This document shows, in pieces, positions 55,559-64,000 of a stretch of DNA of 64,000 nt. Within the stretch, counting starts at the first letter, position 1. Every line of letters begins with the position of its first letter. Both the position numbers and the translations under genes were made by a program. The notes below the pieces were generated by a model, which had not been told where the DNA came from, searched no databases, and saw nothing but the letters and a program-made list of their open reading frames with translations. Origin of the DNA: Cuneatibacter sp. NSJ-177 (lineage in GTDB: Bacteria > Bacillota > Clostridia > Lachnospirales > Lachnospiraceae); assembly GCF_022867805.1 (NCBI RefSeq), contig NZ_JALIFO010000007.1, positions 61,508 through 125,507 on the forward strand, given 5' to 3'.

Positions 55559-56566
55559 ATGAAACGATTAAAATATATTTTGCACCGTTTACTGTGGTCC
55601 GTTTTTGTCCTCTTCGGTCTGTCCATTCTGATTTTCTGCATTGCCAGGGTTATCCCTGGCGATGCGGCCACCATGGCGCTTGGGACCAGGGCGACCGAGG
55701 AGGCAAAAGAGTTGTATCGGGAACAGAACCATTTGAACGAACCGATACCGGTCCAATACGTTTACTGGCTGAAAAGCGCAGTACAGGGAGATTTTGGACA
55801 GTCCACGCAGACCAGGCGGGCCGTATCGTCTGACGTGGCGGAATTTCTTCCCGCCACCCTGGAATTGATTTTATTTGCCGCTATCTTGGAGATTGTGGGA
55901 GGGTTGCTGCTGGGCGTGCTCTGCGCCCGCTATGCAGGAAGCTGGTTTGATAATCTGATCCGGGTGGTTTCCTACGTCGGTATTTCCGTGCCCGCCTTTG
56001 TGTGGGCGATCCTGTTCATGCTGACTTTCTCCTTCTTGATTCCGATTCTGCCCACCATCGGGCGGATCAGCGCCGGAATCACGGTTCCCCCCGTCACTGG
56101 CTTTTTACTGATCGACTCTCTGATCGCAGGAAATTTTCAAGCCTTCGGCGATGTCCTGAAGCATCTGATCATGCCGGGGACGGCTCTGGCTCTGGCCGGA
56201 ATCGCTCAATCGGCAAGAATCACCAGAGGAAGTATGCTTGAGAATGTAGAAAAGGATTATGTCGGTTCCGAGATCGCATCCGGAATGCCGCTGCGCCGGG
56301 TTTACGCCCGCTACATTCTCCGCCCGGCCGCGTCGCCGACGGTTGCAATCATTGCTTTAGATATCGCCGCCATGCTGGGAAACGCATTTCTGGTGGAAGT
56401 GATCTACAGTTATCCCGGCATATCCAAATATGGGATCAACGCTATTTTGAATAAGGATTTGAATGCGATTGTCGCCGTCGTGCTGGTGATCGGCGTTACG
56501 TTCCTGATCGTCAATATCCTGGTGGACATCATCTCCTCTGTCTTGGATCCCAGAATACGCGCATAG
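55559..56566 (+). CDS. ABC transporter permease (DppB type)
   Basis: 335 aa from ATG 55559, behind ACGGAGG. MKRLKYILHRLLWSVFVLFG helix, ARVIPGDAATMALG (PGD motif), several membrane segments, coupling loop EKDYVGSEIASGMPLRRVYA and VDIISSVLDPRIRA end. Pairs with the next gene product. Confidence 0.94.
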   Translation: MKRLKYILHRLLWSVFVLFGLSILIFCIARVIPGDAATMALGTRATEEAKELYREQNHLNEPIPVQYVYWLKSAVQGDFGQSTQTRRAVSSDVAEFLPATLELILFAAILEIVGGLLLGVLCARYAGSWFDNLIRVVSYVGISVPAFVWAILFMLTFSFLIPILPTIGRISAGITVPPVTGFLLIDSLIAGNFQAFGDVLKHLIMPGTALALAGIAQSARITRGSMLENVEKDYVGSEIASGMPLRRVYARYILRPAASPTVAIIALDIAAMLGNAFLVEVIYSYPGISKYGINAILNKDLNAIVAVVLVIGVTFLIVNILVDIISSVLDPRIRA

Positions 56567-56582
56567 AAAGGAGGAGAATCCA

Positions 56583-57491
56583 ATGGAAGATAGGAATGGA
56601 AATGTAGAAGCGGAGGAACGGCGCAAGAAAAGGCAGGCGAGAACGGAGAACCTGAAAAGAAAGTGGTATCAGTTTTCCCGGAATAAAATGTCGGTGGTCG
56701 GACTGGTGATCGTGGTTTTGATCATCCTGGCGGCGGTGTTCCAAAGTTTAATTGCACCTTATCCACAGCACGCAAAGGAATATGTGGATTTTGCCAATGC
56801 AAACAAGGCTCCCTGTGCACAATTCCTTTTGGGAACGGACGCTTACGGACGGGATGTGCTGAGCCGCATCATTTTCTCCTTCCGGAACGCGCTGATGATG
56901 GGACTCGGCGTCCTGTGTGTTGCCGTGCCGGTGGGAGTGATTATGGGACTGATCGCAGGATATTACAAAGATAAAATCGGTTCCACCGTTATTATGAGGG
57001 TGGTGGATATTTTCCTCTCTCTGCCGTCGCTGGTTCTGGCGCTGGCCGTGGCCGCCTTACTGGAGCCAAATCTCTTCCACTCGATGATGGCGCTGACTTT
57101 TTCCTGGTGGGCCTGGTACGCCAGGCTGGTCTACGGAAAGGCGTCTTCAATCCGGAAGGAATACTATATCCAGTCGGCGGAGCTGATCGGGGCCGGGCGG
57201 TTCCACATTTTGTTCCGGGAGGTCCTGCCCAACTGCTTTTCCACGATTCTGACCAAAATGACGTTGGATATGGGAGTCGTAATCCTGATGGGAGCTTCCT
57301 TAAGCTTTGTAGGGCTGGGAGAACAGCCCCCTAATCCCGCTCTTGGCACCATGATTTCCGACGGATACAAGACGCTCCCCGAAAACTGGTGGCTGACCCT
57401 CTTCCCGGCCCTTGCGATCATGCTGATCGTTTTGGCTTTCAATCTGCTGGGGGATGGAATCAGCGATATGATGAGCTCAGGGGAGGGATGA
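56583..57491 (+). CDS. ABC transporter permease (DppC type)
   Basis: 302 aa. Highly charged 30-residue N-terminus, first helix VVGLVIVVLIILAAVFQSLI, LLGTDAYGRDVLSRIIFS, coupling loop YYIQSAELIGAGRFHILFRE, LSFVGLGEQPPNPALGTMIS and the terminal GDGISDMMS. RBS AAAGGAGGAG. Confidence 0.94.
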   Translation: MEDRNGNVEAEERRKKRQARTENLKRKWYQFSRNKMSVVGLVIVVLIILAAVFQSLIAPYPQHAKEYVDFANANKAPCAQFLLGTDAYGRDVLSRIIFSFRNALMMGLGVLCVAVPVGVIMGLIAGYYKDKIGSTVIMRVVDIFLSLPSLVLALAVAALLEPNLFHSMMALTFSWWAWYARLVYGKASSIRKEYYIQSAELIGAGRFHILFREVLPNCFSTILTKMTLDMGVVILMGASLSFVGLGEQPPNPALGTMISDGYKTLPENWWLTLFPALAIMLIVLAFNLLGDGISDMMSSGEG

Positions 57492-57493
57492 CG

Positions 57494-58507
57494 ATGAAGG
57501 AAGGGAATTTATTACTTGATATCAAAGATCTCCATGTCCATTACCAGGTTTATGGGGGCAAGACAAAGGTGATCGACGGCATTGATTTTCAGGTGGAAGC
57601 CGGAAAAAAAATCGGCCTGGTGGGGGAGAGCGGGTGCGGAAAAACCACGATGGTCCGCTCCGTCATGCAGGTGCTGCCCACGCAGGCCAGGATTCCAAAG
57701 GGAGAAGTTTTTTTCGACGGGGATGCCCTGCTGAAAATATCAAAAAGGGATCTGAACCGGGTAAGAGGACAGAAAATGTCCATGATTTTTCAGGACCCTA
57801 CGGCATCCCTGAATCCGGTCTTCACGATCGGCAGCCAGATTGAAGACACCATCCGTTACTCCGGCATGGTGAAGGGAAATGATAAAAAAGTGATCCATGA
57901 GAAAGCTATTCAGGCTCTCAAGGACTGTTCCATGCCGGATCCGGAGCGCCTTCTCAAATGTTATCCCTTTGAACTTTCCGGAGGAATGCGCCAGCGGGTC
58001 TGCATTGCCATGGCGCTTGCCACCGCCAGCAAGCTGATGATCGCGGATGAGCCCACTACCAACTTGGATGTGACGATCCAGGATCAGGTTCTCCGTCTGA
58101 TCCGACAGCTGTGCGAAAAGAAGAATATGTCTCTGATCCTGATTACCCATTCGCTGGGGGTGGCGAGGATGATGACGGATTGGATCTATGTGATGTATGC
58201 GGGGCAGATTGTGGAGAAGGCGGTAACTTCACGGATCTTTGAACATCCTTATCATCCTTACACGGTAGGGTTGATGGAGTCGATTCCGAAACTGACCGGG
58301 GAAGGTATCATGGAAGGGATTTCCGGGAAGCTGCCCAACTACTTAAATCCTCCAAAAGGCTGCCGGTTCCAGGACCGCTGCAAGAAGGTCATGGAAAAAT
58401 GCAGGAACTGTAAACCGCGGCTGTTTCCGGTGGAGGAGAATCATCAGGTCGCCTGTTTCCTCTATGAAAGGGGGCGGGCGGAAGATCCGGAGGTGAGCCA
58501 TGAGTGA
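57494..58507 (+). CDS. Dipeptide-type ABC transporter ATP-binding protein (DppD type)
   Basis: 337 aa from ATG 57494; GGGGAGGG fits this start better than the ATG six bases earlier. Walker A GESGCGKTTMVRS, Q-loop MIFQDPTASLNPVF, signature LSGGMRQRVCIAMAL, Walker B MIADEPTTNLD, H-loop THSLG. Opp-type C-terminus with CRFQDRCKKVMEKC. Its end overlaps the next gene by 8 bases. Confidence 0.94.
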   Translation: MKEGNLLLDIKDLHVHYQVYGGKTKVIDGIDFQVEAGKKIGLVGESGCGKTTMVRSVMQVLPTQARIPKGEVFFDGDALLKISKRDLNRVRGQKMSMIFQDPTASLNPVFTIGSQIEDTIRYSGMVKGNDKKVIHEKAIQALKDCSMPDPERLLKCYPFELSGGMRQRVCIAMALATASKLMIADEPTTNLDVTIQDQVLRLIRQLCEKKNMSLILITHSLGVARMMTDWIYVMYAGQIVEKAVTSRIFEHPYHPYTVGLMESIPKLTGEGIMEGISGKLPNYLNPPKGCRFQDRCKKVMEKCRNCKPRLFPVEENHQVACFLYERGRAEDPEVSHE

Positions 58508-59489
58508 CCCGATTTTAACCGTAAAGAATTTAAAAAAATACTTTCCCACCGGAAAGGAAGGGAAATTTGTAAAAGCCATCGACGACGTTAGTTTTGAGAT
58601 CCGGGAAAACGAGGTTGTGGGGCTGGTGGGAGAAAGCGGATCCGGCAAAAGCACCACGGCCTATACCATCATGGGGATGCACGCCATTACATCCGGTGCC
58701 ATCACATACCGGGGCAGAGATCTCTCCATGCCGGCGAAGAAAAGGCCGGCGGAATTAAAGAAGGAAATCCAGATCGTTTTTCAGGATCCGGGGACTTCGC
58801 TGAATCCCCAGAGAAACGTAGGCCAGATTCTCCAAATGCCGTTGAAAGTACATCATATCGTGGAGAAGCATGAATGGCTGAAACGAGAGGAAGAGCTGCT
58901 TCGCCTGGTGGGAATGGAGCCGGATACGGTTTACCGCTATCCCAAGTCCTTGGGAGGAGGGGAGCGCCAACTGGTGGCAATTGCCAGAGCGCTGGCTACC
59001 AACCCTTCTTTGATGGTGCTGGATGAACCGACCTCCTCCCTGGATGTATCGATCCAGGCAAAGATCATCCGCACGTTGATGGATCTTCAAAAAAAACTGG
59101 GAATGTCCTATCTCTTTATCACCCATGATATGAGTTTGATGAGGAACATTGCGGACCGGATTGCCATCATGTATCTAGGGCGGATCATGGAGATGGCGCC
59201 GGCCCAGGCGTTTTTTGAAAATCCCCAGCATCCGTATACAAAGATGCTGGTCTCCTCGATTCCGGTTGTTTTGGAGGAAGAGGAAAAATTAAAGCCGGAT
59301 CGGGTTGAGTCCAGGGGAGAGATCCCTAGTCCCGTGGATATTCCGCCTGGCTGCCGGTTCCATGGAAGGTGCCCCTATGCAGAGGAGATATGCAGGAGGG
59401 AAGAACCTCCGATGAGAGAGGTGCTGCCGGATCACTACGTGGCCTGCCATCTGGCGGGAGGCAAGAACGAGACGAAAGGAAGGATTTAA
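58500..59489 (+). CDS. Dipeptide-type ABC transporter ATP-binding protein (DppF type)
   Basis: 329 aa. Walker A GESGSGKSTTAYT, Q-loop IVFQDPGTSLNPQRN; the signature reads LGGGERQLVAIARAL (Gly for the usual Ser), Walker B MVLDEPTSSLD, H-loop THDMS. C-terminal CRFHGRCPYAEEIC. As in the first transporter, the F-type ATPase has a variant signature, so one ATP site may be weak. Confidence 0.94.
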   Translation: MSDPILTVKNLKKYFPTGKEGKFVKAIDDVSFEIRENEVVGLVGESGSGKSTTAYTIMGMHAITSGAITYRGRDLSMPAKKRPAELKKEIQIVFQDPGTSLNPQRNVGQILQMPLKVHHIVEKHEWLKREEELLRLVGMEPDTVYRYPKSLGGGERQLVAIARALATNPSLMVLDEPTSSLDVSIQAKIIRTLMDLQKKLGMSYLFITHDMSLMRNIADRIAIMYLGRIMEMAPAQAFFENPQHPYTKMLVSSIPVVLEEEEKLKPDRVESRGEIPSPVDIPPGCRFHGRCPYAEEICRREEPPMREVLPDHYVACHLAGGKNETKGRI

Positions 59490-59491
59490 TC

Positions 59492-61543
59492 ATGGCGAAC
59501 AAGAAGTATCGTGTTTCCGCGGATATTGGCGGAACCTTCACTGACATCGTATTCTACGACACAGAAACAGGCGAATATCTGGAAGGAAAAACTTTATCCA
59601 CGCCAGAAAACCTTTCCGATGCCATCATCAATGGAATCGGAGAGCGAATCGAAGATTACCGCGACATTGAATTTTTCGTACACGGCACCACTTCCGGTTT
59701 AAATGCGTTTCTAGAGAGGAAGGGGGCTAGGGTCGCCCTTCTCACCACGAAAGGTTTCCGGGACGTATATGAAATTGCCAGAGGAAACCGGCCTCAAATG
59801 TATAATTTCCGTTACCAGAAAGCCACTCCTCTGTTGGAAAGGCTGGATGTGTTTGAGATTGAAGAGCGGATGATGTCTGAGGGCAGGGAGTTAATCCCGG
59901 TGTCTGAACAATCAATCGCCGAGGCTGCGGAAAAAATCAAGAAGGGGGGCTATTCCTCCGTCGCCGTCTGCTTTATCAATGCTTATGACGATCCTTCCCA
60001 TGAGTTGAGAGCAGAGGAACTATTGAAAAAATATTTGCCGGACACTTCCGTTTCCCTCTCTCACCGTGTGGCCAGAGAGTGGAGAGAATATGAGAGAACC
60101 AGCACCACGGTAATAAACGCGTACATTGCTCCCATCGTCCAAAAATACCTGGATTCCTTGGAGCAGAGAATGGCGTCCCGCAATTATGAAAAAAATGTAC
60201 ATATCATGCAGAGCGGCGGCGGGGTCATCACGGCGGAAATAGCAAAGGAGACCCCAATTCAGACGCTGCTGTCGGGACCGGTCGGCGGCGCCGTGGGAAA
60301 TCAGGCTCTCTCAGAGCTTTTAGGCTATAAAAACCTGATCGGCGTCGATATGGGAGGAACCAGCTACGATGTCAGCATGATCGTGGACGGCCGCCCGGAT
60401 GTGTCCACGGAAGTCAATTTGGAGGGATTTCCGATCATGGTTCCGATGGTAAATATTTATACAATCGGGGCCGGAGGCGGAAGTATCGCCTGGATCGAGG
60501 CCGGAGGGCTTCGGGTCGGTCCGAGGAGCGCGGGATCCGTGCCGGGGCCTGCCTGCTACGGCAGAGGAGGAAAACAGCCCACAATCACCGATGCCAATGC
60601 CGTTCTGGGTCATATTGATCCGGAAGGCTTCCTGGGGGGAAGAATGACCCTTGACAAGGATGCGGCCATAGAGGCGATCCGCACCGTTTCGGAACCCTTG
60701 GGTATGGACGTCCAGGAAACAGCGGAGGGAATTTTAAAGATCGCAGACGCAAAGATGGCGGATGCCATAAGGCAGCTGACCGTCCGCAAGGGAATCGATC
60801 CCAGAGAATTCGTCCTGGTGGCGTTCGGCGGGGCCGGTCCCATGCACGCCTGTTCTACGGCCGAGGAACTGGATATTGAGACGGTATTGATGCCGGAAAT
60901 GCCTGGAATTTTCTCCGCATGGGGGATGCTCCAGTCCGATATCCGCCAGGATCTCAGCCGCACCATGCAATCAACGGCCGGCAATCTGAATATCAGGGAA
61001 GTGGCGGAAAAATTTGAGGAAATGATGGGTGAAGCCATGGCCCTTCTTGAAAAGCAGCATATCACGAAGGATCAGGCAGAATTTGTCCGCAGCGCGGATA
61101 TGCGGTATCTGGGCCAGGAATATACAGTGAGAGTGAATTTTGCAGGGGAACAAGTGGATGAAGAAGCCGTCCGCGCGCTGACGGAAACCTTCCATCAGCT
61201 CCACCAGCAGATTTACGGCCACAGCAACCGGGAAGGCGAGGTCGAGATCGTTACCCTGCGCCTGGTCGGCCTGGGGCGGCTGGATAAGATTAAGAAGAAA
61301 AAATCCGAAATCACAAGCAGCGAGGAGCCGAAGCCGTCAAAAACGATGAAAGCGATTTTCTTCGGAAAGGAATATGACGCGCGTATCTATCAGAGAAAAG
61401 ATCTGATCTCCGGCCAGACCTTCTCCGGGCCGGCGATCGTGGAGGAGTTTACCACTACCTCCGTGATTCCTCCCAACTGGAAGGTAACCATTGATTCTTA
61501 CCGCAACATGGTTGCCAGCAGAATGTATAAGAAAGAGGTGTAA
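59492..61543 (+). CDS. Hydantoinase/oxoprolinase family protein, subunit A (HyuA type)
   Basis: 683 aa from ATG 59492 (RBS GAAAGGAAGGA). Actin-like ATPase start VSADIGGTFTDIVFYD, then FVHGTTSGLNAFLERKGARV, LLTTKGFRDVYEIARGNRPQ, ETPIQTLLSGPVGGAVGNQA, GVDMGGTSYDVSMI and FGGAGPMHACSTAEEL. Family members are ATP-dependent N-methylhydantoinases, 5-oxoprolinases, acetone or acetophenone carboxylases; subunit A carries the ATP site. The exact substrate is unknown. It begins 2 bases after the transporter ATPase gene and is followed by its B subunit. Confidence 0.94.
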   Translation: MANKKYRVSADIGGTFTDIVFYDTETGEYLEGKTLSTPENLSDAIINGIGERIEDYRDIEFFVHGTTSGLNAFLERKGARVALLTTKGFRDVYEIARGNRPQMYNFRYQKATPLLERLDVFEIEERMMSEGRELIPVSEQSIAEAAEKIKKGGYSSVAVCFINAYDDPSHELRAEELLKKYLPDTSVSLSHRVAREWREYERTSTTVINAYIAPIVQKYLDSLEQRMASRNYEKNVHIMQSGGGVITAEIAKETPIQTLLSGPVGGAVGNQALSELLGYKNLIGVDMGGTSYDVSMIVDGRPDVSTEVNLEGFPIMVPMVNIYTIGAGGGSIAWIEAGGLRVGPRSAGSVPGPACYGRGGKQPTITDANAVLGHIDPEGFLGGRMTLDKDAAIEAIRTVSEPLGMDVQETAEGILKIADAKMADAIRQLTVRKGIDPREFVLVAFGGAGPMHACSTAEELDIETVLMPEMPGIFSAWGMLQSDIRQDLSRTMQSTAGNLNIREVAEKFEEMMGEAMALLEKQHITKDQAEFVRSADMRYLGQEYTVRVNFAGEQVDEEAVRALTETFHQLHQQIYGHSNREGEVEIVTLRLVGLGRLDKIKKKKSEITSSEEPKPSKTMKAIFFGKEYDARIYQRKDLISGQTFSGPAIVEEFTTTSVIPPNWKVTIDSYRNMVASRMYKKEV

Positions 61544-61546
61544 GCT

Positions 61547-63289
61547 ATGGCAAATACGGAATGGACGAGTAATCCGATCACAACTGAAATCATTCGGAAT
61601 GCGTTTTTGTCAGCGGCGGAGGAAATGTGCGAAAGCTTATTTCGAAGCTCCTATACGCCGATTATTTATGAGATGAAGGACTGTGCCGTAGGCTTGTTCA
61701 ACGAGAACCTGGAGGTGCTGGGGCAGAGCACCGGCGTTCCTTTGTTTCTGGGAAATCTGCAGGAGACGGTCCGCTTTGCCATGGATTATTATGGAGGGAA
61801 GGAATATTTCCAGGACGGAGATATCTACATTTTGAACGACTGCTACATCTCCGGCACCCATTTGAATGACATGACAGTATTTGCTCCTATCTTTTACAAA
61901 GGGGAGCTGGTCGGCTTTTCTGCCAACCGGGCTCATTGGCTGGATGTAGGCTCTAAGGATCCGCTGGCGCCCATGGATTCCACTTCCATTTTCCAGGAAG
62001 GAATCCGTCTTGGGCCGCTGAAAATTGCGGATGCAAACGGACTGAAAAAAGATTTGATTGACACGATCTGTATGAACAGCCGGTTCCCGAAGAACGCCCA
62101 CGGGGACCTGAACGGCCAGATTGCAGGCTGCAAGACAGGCGAAAAAAGATTGCGCACGCTGATCGACCGGTTCGGCACCGACACGATCCGCCATGCGACA
62201 AAGGATATTTTTGAGCAGACGGCCCGCATGGAGAAAGAGGTTTTAAAAGGAATTCCGGCCGGCGTCTATGAACAAACCGGTTTTCTGGATAACGACGGGG
62301 TCAGCGACGAACCGATTGTAGTGAAGATGAAGCTGGTCATCGACGAAGACGGAAAGATGGAAATCGATCTTAGCGGATCCAGTGAGATGGCGGAGGGAAG
62401 CACCAACTGCGGTCTGGCCCAGACCATATCCGCCTGCCGCGTGGCCTATAAGATGCTGGTTTTGCCGGAAGCACCTGTGACCGGCGGATCCTTCCGTGAT
62501 CTCTCAATAAAGGTTCCGGGTCACAGTATTTTCTGTGCGGAGGAACCGGCGGCCTGTTCCTGGTATTTCTCCCATCTGGGACTATTGATCGATTTGATCA
62601 TTAAATCCGTGTCCGAGGCGGCGCCCCACATGGTGGCGGGCGCTCACTACGGGGATTCCATGGTTTGCTATCTCTCCGGCATCAACCCGAAGACAGGGGA
62701 GCTCTATGCCCATGATGAGCCCACCATCGGCGGCTGGGGCGCCCATGACGGCGGGGACGGCCAGGATTGCCTGGTGAATGTAGCCAACGGCGATTTCAAA
62801 AACTTCCCGGTGGAAATCTTTGAGCATCAGTTCCCAATCATGGTGGAAGAGTATGCGATCCGGCCGGACAGCGAAGGTCCGGGCAAATACAGGGGCGGAC
62901 TCGGCGTAAAACGGACTTACCGGATGCTGGCGGAAGAAACCTTTCTGTATCTTTGGTTTGAGCGGTCTAAGATGCCGGCCTGGGGAGTGTGCGGAGGAAA
63001 GTCTGCGGTAGGGCCGGAAATCCGGATTTTGGATGAGCAAGGGAATCTGGTGGATACCTGTCTGAAGGCGAGCAAATATCCGATGAAGAAGGGCTGGACC
63101 GTAAAAATCCGGACCGGCGGAGGCGGCGGTTACGGCGATCCGTTGGAGAGAGACGAGGAGAAAGTAGTTCACGACTGTCATTTTGGCTATATCAGCGCTG
63201 ATCATGCCAGGGAGGCGTATGGAGTAGTGATGAATACAGACGGCGAGATCGACCGTCCGGCCACAAAAAAACTAAGAGCGGCGAAATAA
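61547..63289 (+). CDS. Hydantoinase/oxoprolinase family protein, subunit B (HyuB type)
   Basis: 580 aa. PITTEIIRNAFLSAAEEMCE, YIPIIYEMKDCAVGLF-like start, DGDIYILNDCYISGTHLNDM, DLSGSSEMAEGSTNCG, GGWGAHDGGDGQDCLVNVAN and C-terminal TGGGGGYGDPLERD are HyuB/oxoprolinase-beta features. Forms the catalytic complex with HyuA. Last gene of the operon; with DUF3830 and the transporter it suggests import and ATP-driven ring opening (or carboxylation) of a lactam-, hydantoin- or ketone-like compound. Confidence 0.94.
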   Translation: MANTEWTSNPITTEIIRNAFLSAAEEMCESLFRSSYTPIIYEMKDCAVGLFNENLEVLGQSTGVPLFLGNLQETVRFAMDYYGGKEYFQDGDIYILNDCYISGTHLNDMTVFAPIFYKGELVGFSANRAHWLDVGSKDPLAPMDSTSIFQEGIRLGPLKIADANGLKKDLIDTICMNSRFPKNAHGDLNGQIAGCKTGEKRLRTLIDRFGTDTIRHATKDIFEQTARMEKEVLKGIPAGVYEQTGFLDNDGVSDEPIVVKMKLVIDEDGKMEIDLSGSSEMAEGSTNCGLAQTISACRVAYKMLVLPEAPVTGGSFRDLSIKVPGHSIFCAEEPAACSWYFSHLGLLIDLIIKSVSEAAPHMVAGAHYGDSMVCYLSGINPKTGELYAHDEPTIGGWGAHDGGDGQDCLVNVANGDFKNFPVEIFEHQFPIMVEEYAIRPDSEGPGKYRGGLGVKRTYRMLAEETFLYLWFERSKMPAWGVCGGKSAVGPEIRILDEQGNLVDTCLKASKYPMKKGWTVKIRTGGGGGYGDPLERDEEKVVHDCHFGYISADHAREAYGVVMNTDGEIDRPATKKLRAAK

Positions 63290-63355
63290 AAAATAGCTGC
63301 GGAACAAAGTGGAGTAGATGTTTTTGCCCAAGTCCCTTTTTATTATTGATGCGGC

Positions 63356-63413
63356 GCGTGGGCGCGAAAGGCGGTTTTTCCTCCCAGATTTTCCGTTTTA
63401 TTCGAGCCCACGC
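63356..63413. other. Large inverted repeat after hyuB
   Basis: GCGTGGGC (63356-63363) and GCCCACGC (63406-63413) enclose about 42 bases. ACAAAGTGG occurs just outside both sides (63303 and 63415). It may be the operon terminator region or a small repeat relic. Confidence 0.45.
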
Positions 63414-63452
63414 AACAAAGTGGTAAGTTTGGAAAAAAATTAAAAAAAGGCG

Positions 63453-63481
63453 TTGACAAGCATTTTCTTTTTTAGTACAAT
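63453..63481 (+). promoter_or_regulatory. Promoter P1 (tRNA-Ser)
   Basis: TTGACA (63453-63458), 17-base spacer, TACAAT (63476-63481), 52 bases before the tRNA. Confidence 0.85.
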
Positions 63482-63532
63482 GTATAAGCACTGTCGAAAG
63501 TGCGTCTAATTAAAAATAGTTTTTATCAGTTC

Positions 63533-63620
63533 GGAGAAATACTCAAGAGGCCGAAGAGGCGCCCCTGCTAAGGGTGTAGGTCGGGCAACCGGCGCGAGGG
63601 TTCAAATCCCTCTTTCTCCG
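63533..63620 (+). tRNA. tRNA-Ser (anticodon GCU)
   Basis: 88 bases with the long variable arm of class II tRNAs. Acceptor GGAGAAA pairs with TTTCTCC, discriminator G; the anticodon loop CTGCTAA gives GCT, reading AGC/AGU; T arm GAGGG-TTCAAAT-CCCTC. CCA is not encoded. It lies between P1 and the rRNA promoters, with no terminator after it. Confidence 0.97.
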
Positions 63621-63663
63621 CTCTGCACCGCTTGCGCATTTGTAAAAAAATGTAAAAAGAGGG

Positions 63664-63692
63664 TTGACAGAAAGCACACACCGTGCTATACT
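63664..63692 (+). promoter_or_regulatory. Promoter P2 (rRNA operon)
   Basis: TTGACA (63664-63669), 17-base spacer, TATACT (63687-63692). Confidence 0.88.
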
Positions 63693-63747
63693 AAAATTCC
63701 ACCGCAAAAACGGTGCGGACAAGCTAGAAAAAAGTTGAAAAAAGTTC

Positions 63748-63776
63748 TTGACAGAGCGAGCCAAATATGGTAACAT
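63748..63776 (+). promoter_or_regulatory. Promoter P3 (rRNA operon)
   Basis: TTGACA (63748-63753), 17-base spacer, TAACAT (63771-63776). Tandem promoters are usual for rRNA operons. Confidence 0.75.
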
Positions 63777-63939
63777 TAAGAAGTTCGCCTCAGAACAAAA
63801 CAACACAGAACCTTGACAAATGAACAATGTATCCAACCCCGAAAATTCGAAAAGAATTATTCGGAAGAACAAAAACCTTTAAAAAAGGTAAAGACGGAAA
63901 GAATTAGCTAGCAAGTTGATTCTGGAAGGAAGCAAACTT

Positions 63940-64000
<61 letters not shown>

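Noticed and set aside
63192..63491. Minus-strand frame of 99 codons after hyuB
   Set aside because: Overlaps hyuB and the tRNA promoter, low-complexity translation, no ribosome-binding site.
63813..63834. A further TTGACA at 63813 as a fourth rRNA promoter
   Set aside because: No acceptable -10 box lies 16-18 bases downstream; the nearest TGTATC is only 10 bases away.

Overview
The window is the replication-origin region of a Gram-positive, anaerobic, mid-GC bacterium of class Clostridia, most likely Lachnospiraceae-like. The support is the order rpmH-dnaA-dnaN-yaaA-recF-gyrB-gyrA, a parAB system with consensus parS sites, DUF3881 and DUF4446 genes, a glycyl radical enzyme, NADP-type glutamate dehydrogenase and the start of a clostridial-looking 16S rRNA. 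Nearly all genes left of dnaA (about 41.3 kb) read leftward and all genes to its right read rightward, as expected for two replichores leaving an origin at 41.0-43.0 kb. The assignment to a family is inferred from gene content; only about 60 nt of 16S are present.

Left arm, 1-8.3 kb: the end of a Crp/Fnr regulator, a DUF1638 protein and an ASKHA/2Fe-2S protein of the corrinoid-activator type; then DUF3881, gdhA and a small lipoprotein operon behind an operator-like palindrome. At 7.1-8.1 kb lie two decayed genes: an IS1634-type transposase and the front part of an XRE-HTH/PurM-like fusion.

8.3-23.9 kb is a single-strand accessory block: sigma-54 activator (PrpR type), then a serine beta-lactamase-fold hydrolase, a complete Opp/Dpp-type ABC transporter, a glycyl radical enzyme without an activase gene, a CapA-like protein and a CocE/NonD hydrolase. 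A near-consensus -24/-12 sigma-54 promoter precedes the hydrolase gene, so regulator and target can both be read from the sequence. This block is the best candidate for an undescribed catabolic system: regulated uptake of a peptide- or ester-like compound followed by radical cleavage. 24-30 kb adds a MerR/GyrI-like regulator, a VanZ protein and an AraC-linked five-gene FAD/Fe-S amino-acid dehydrogenase of the hydroxyproline/proline dehydrogenase type.

30-41 kb is the core origin-left cluster: DUF4446, parB, parA, four parS sites, a GNAT gene in an AT-rich stretch with several small dispersed repeats, rsmG, mnmG, mnmE, jag, yidC, yidD, rnpA, rpmH. No noc gene is present. The origin is bipartite, with DnaA boxes both upstream of dnaA and between dnaA and dnaN. 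41-52 kb holds dnaA to gyrA, a DegV protein and a two-subunit class I fumarase/tartrate dehydratase.

52-63.3 kb carries an atypical response regulator and a nine-gene operon: DUF3830, a second five-gene Dpp-type transporter, and HyuA/HyuB of the ATP-dependent hydantoinase/oxoprolinase family. The window ends with a tRNA-Ser(GCU) and tandem strong promoters leading into an rRNA operon.
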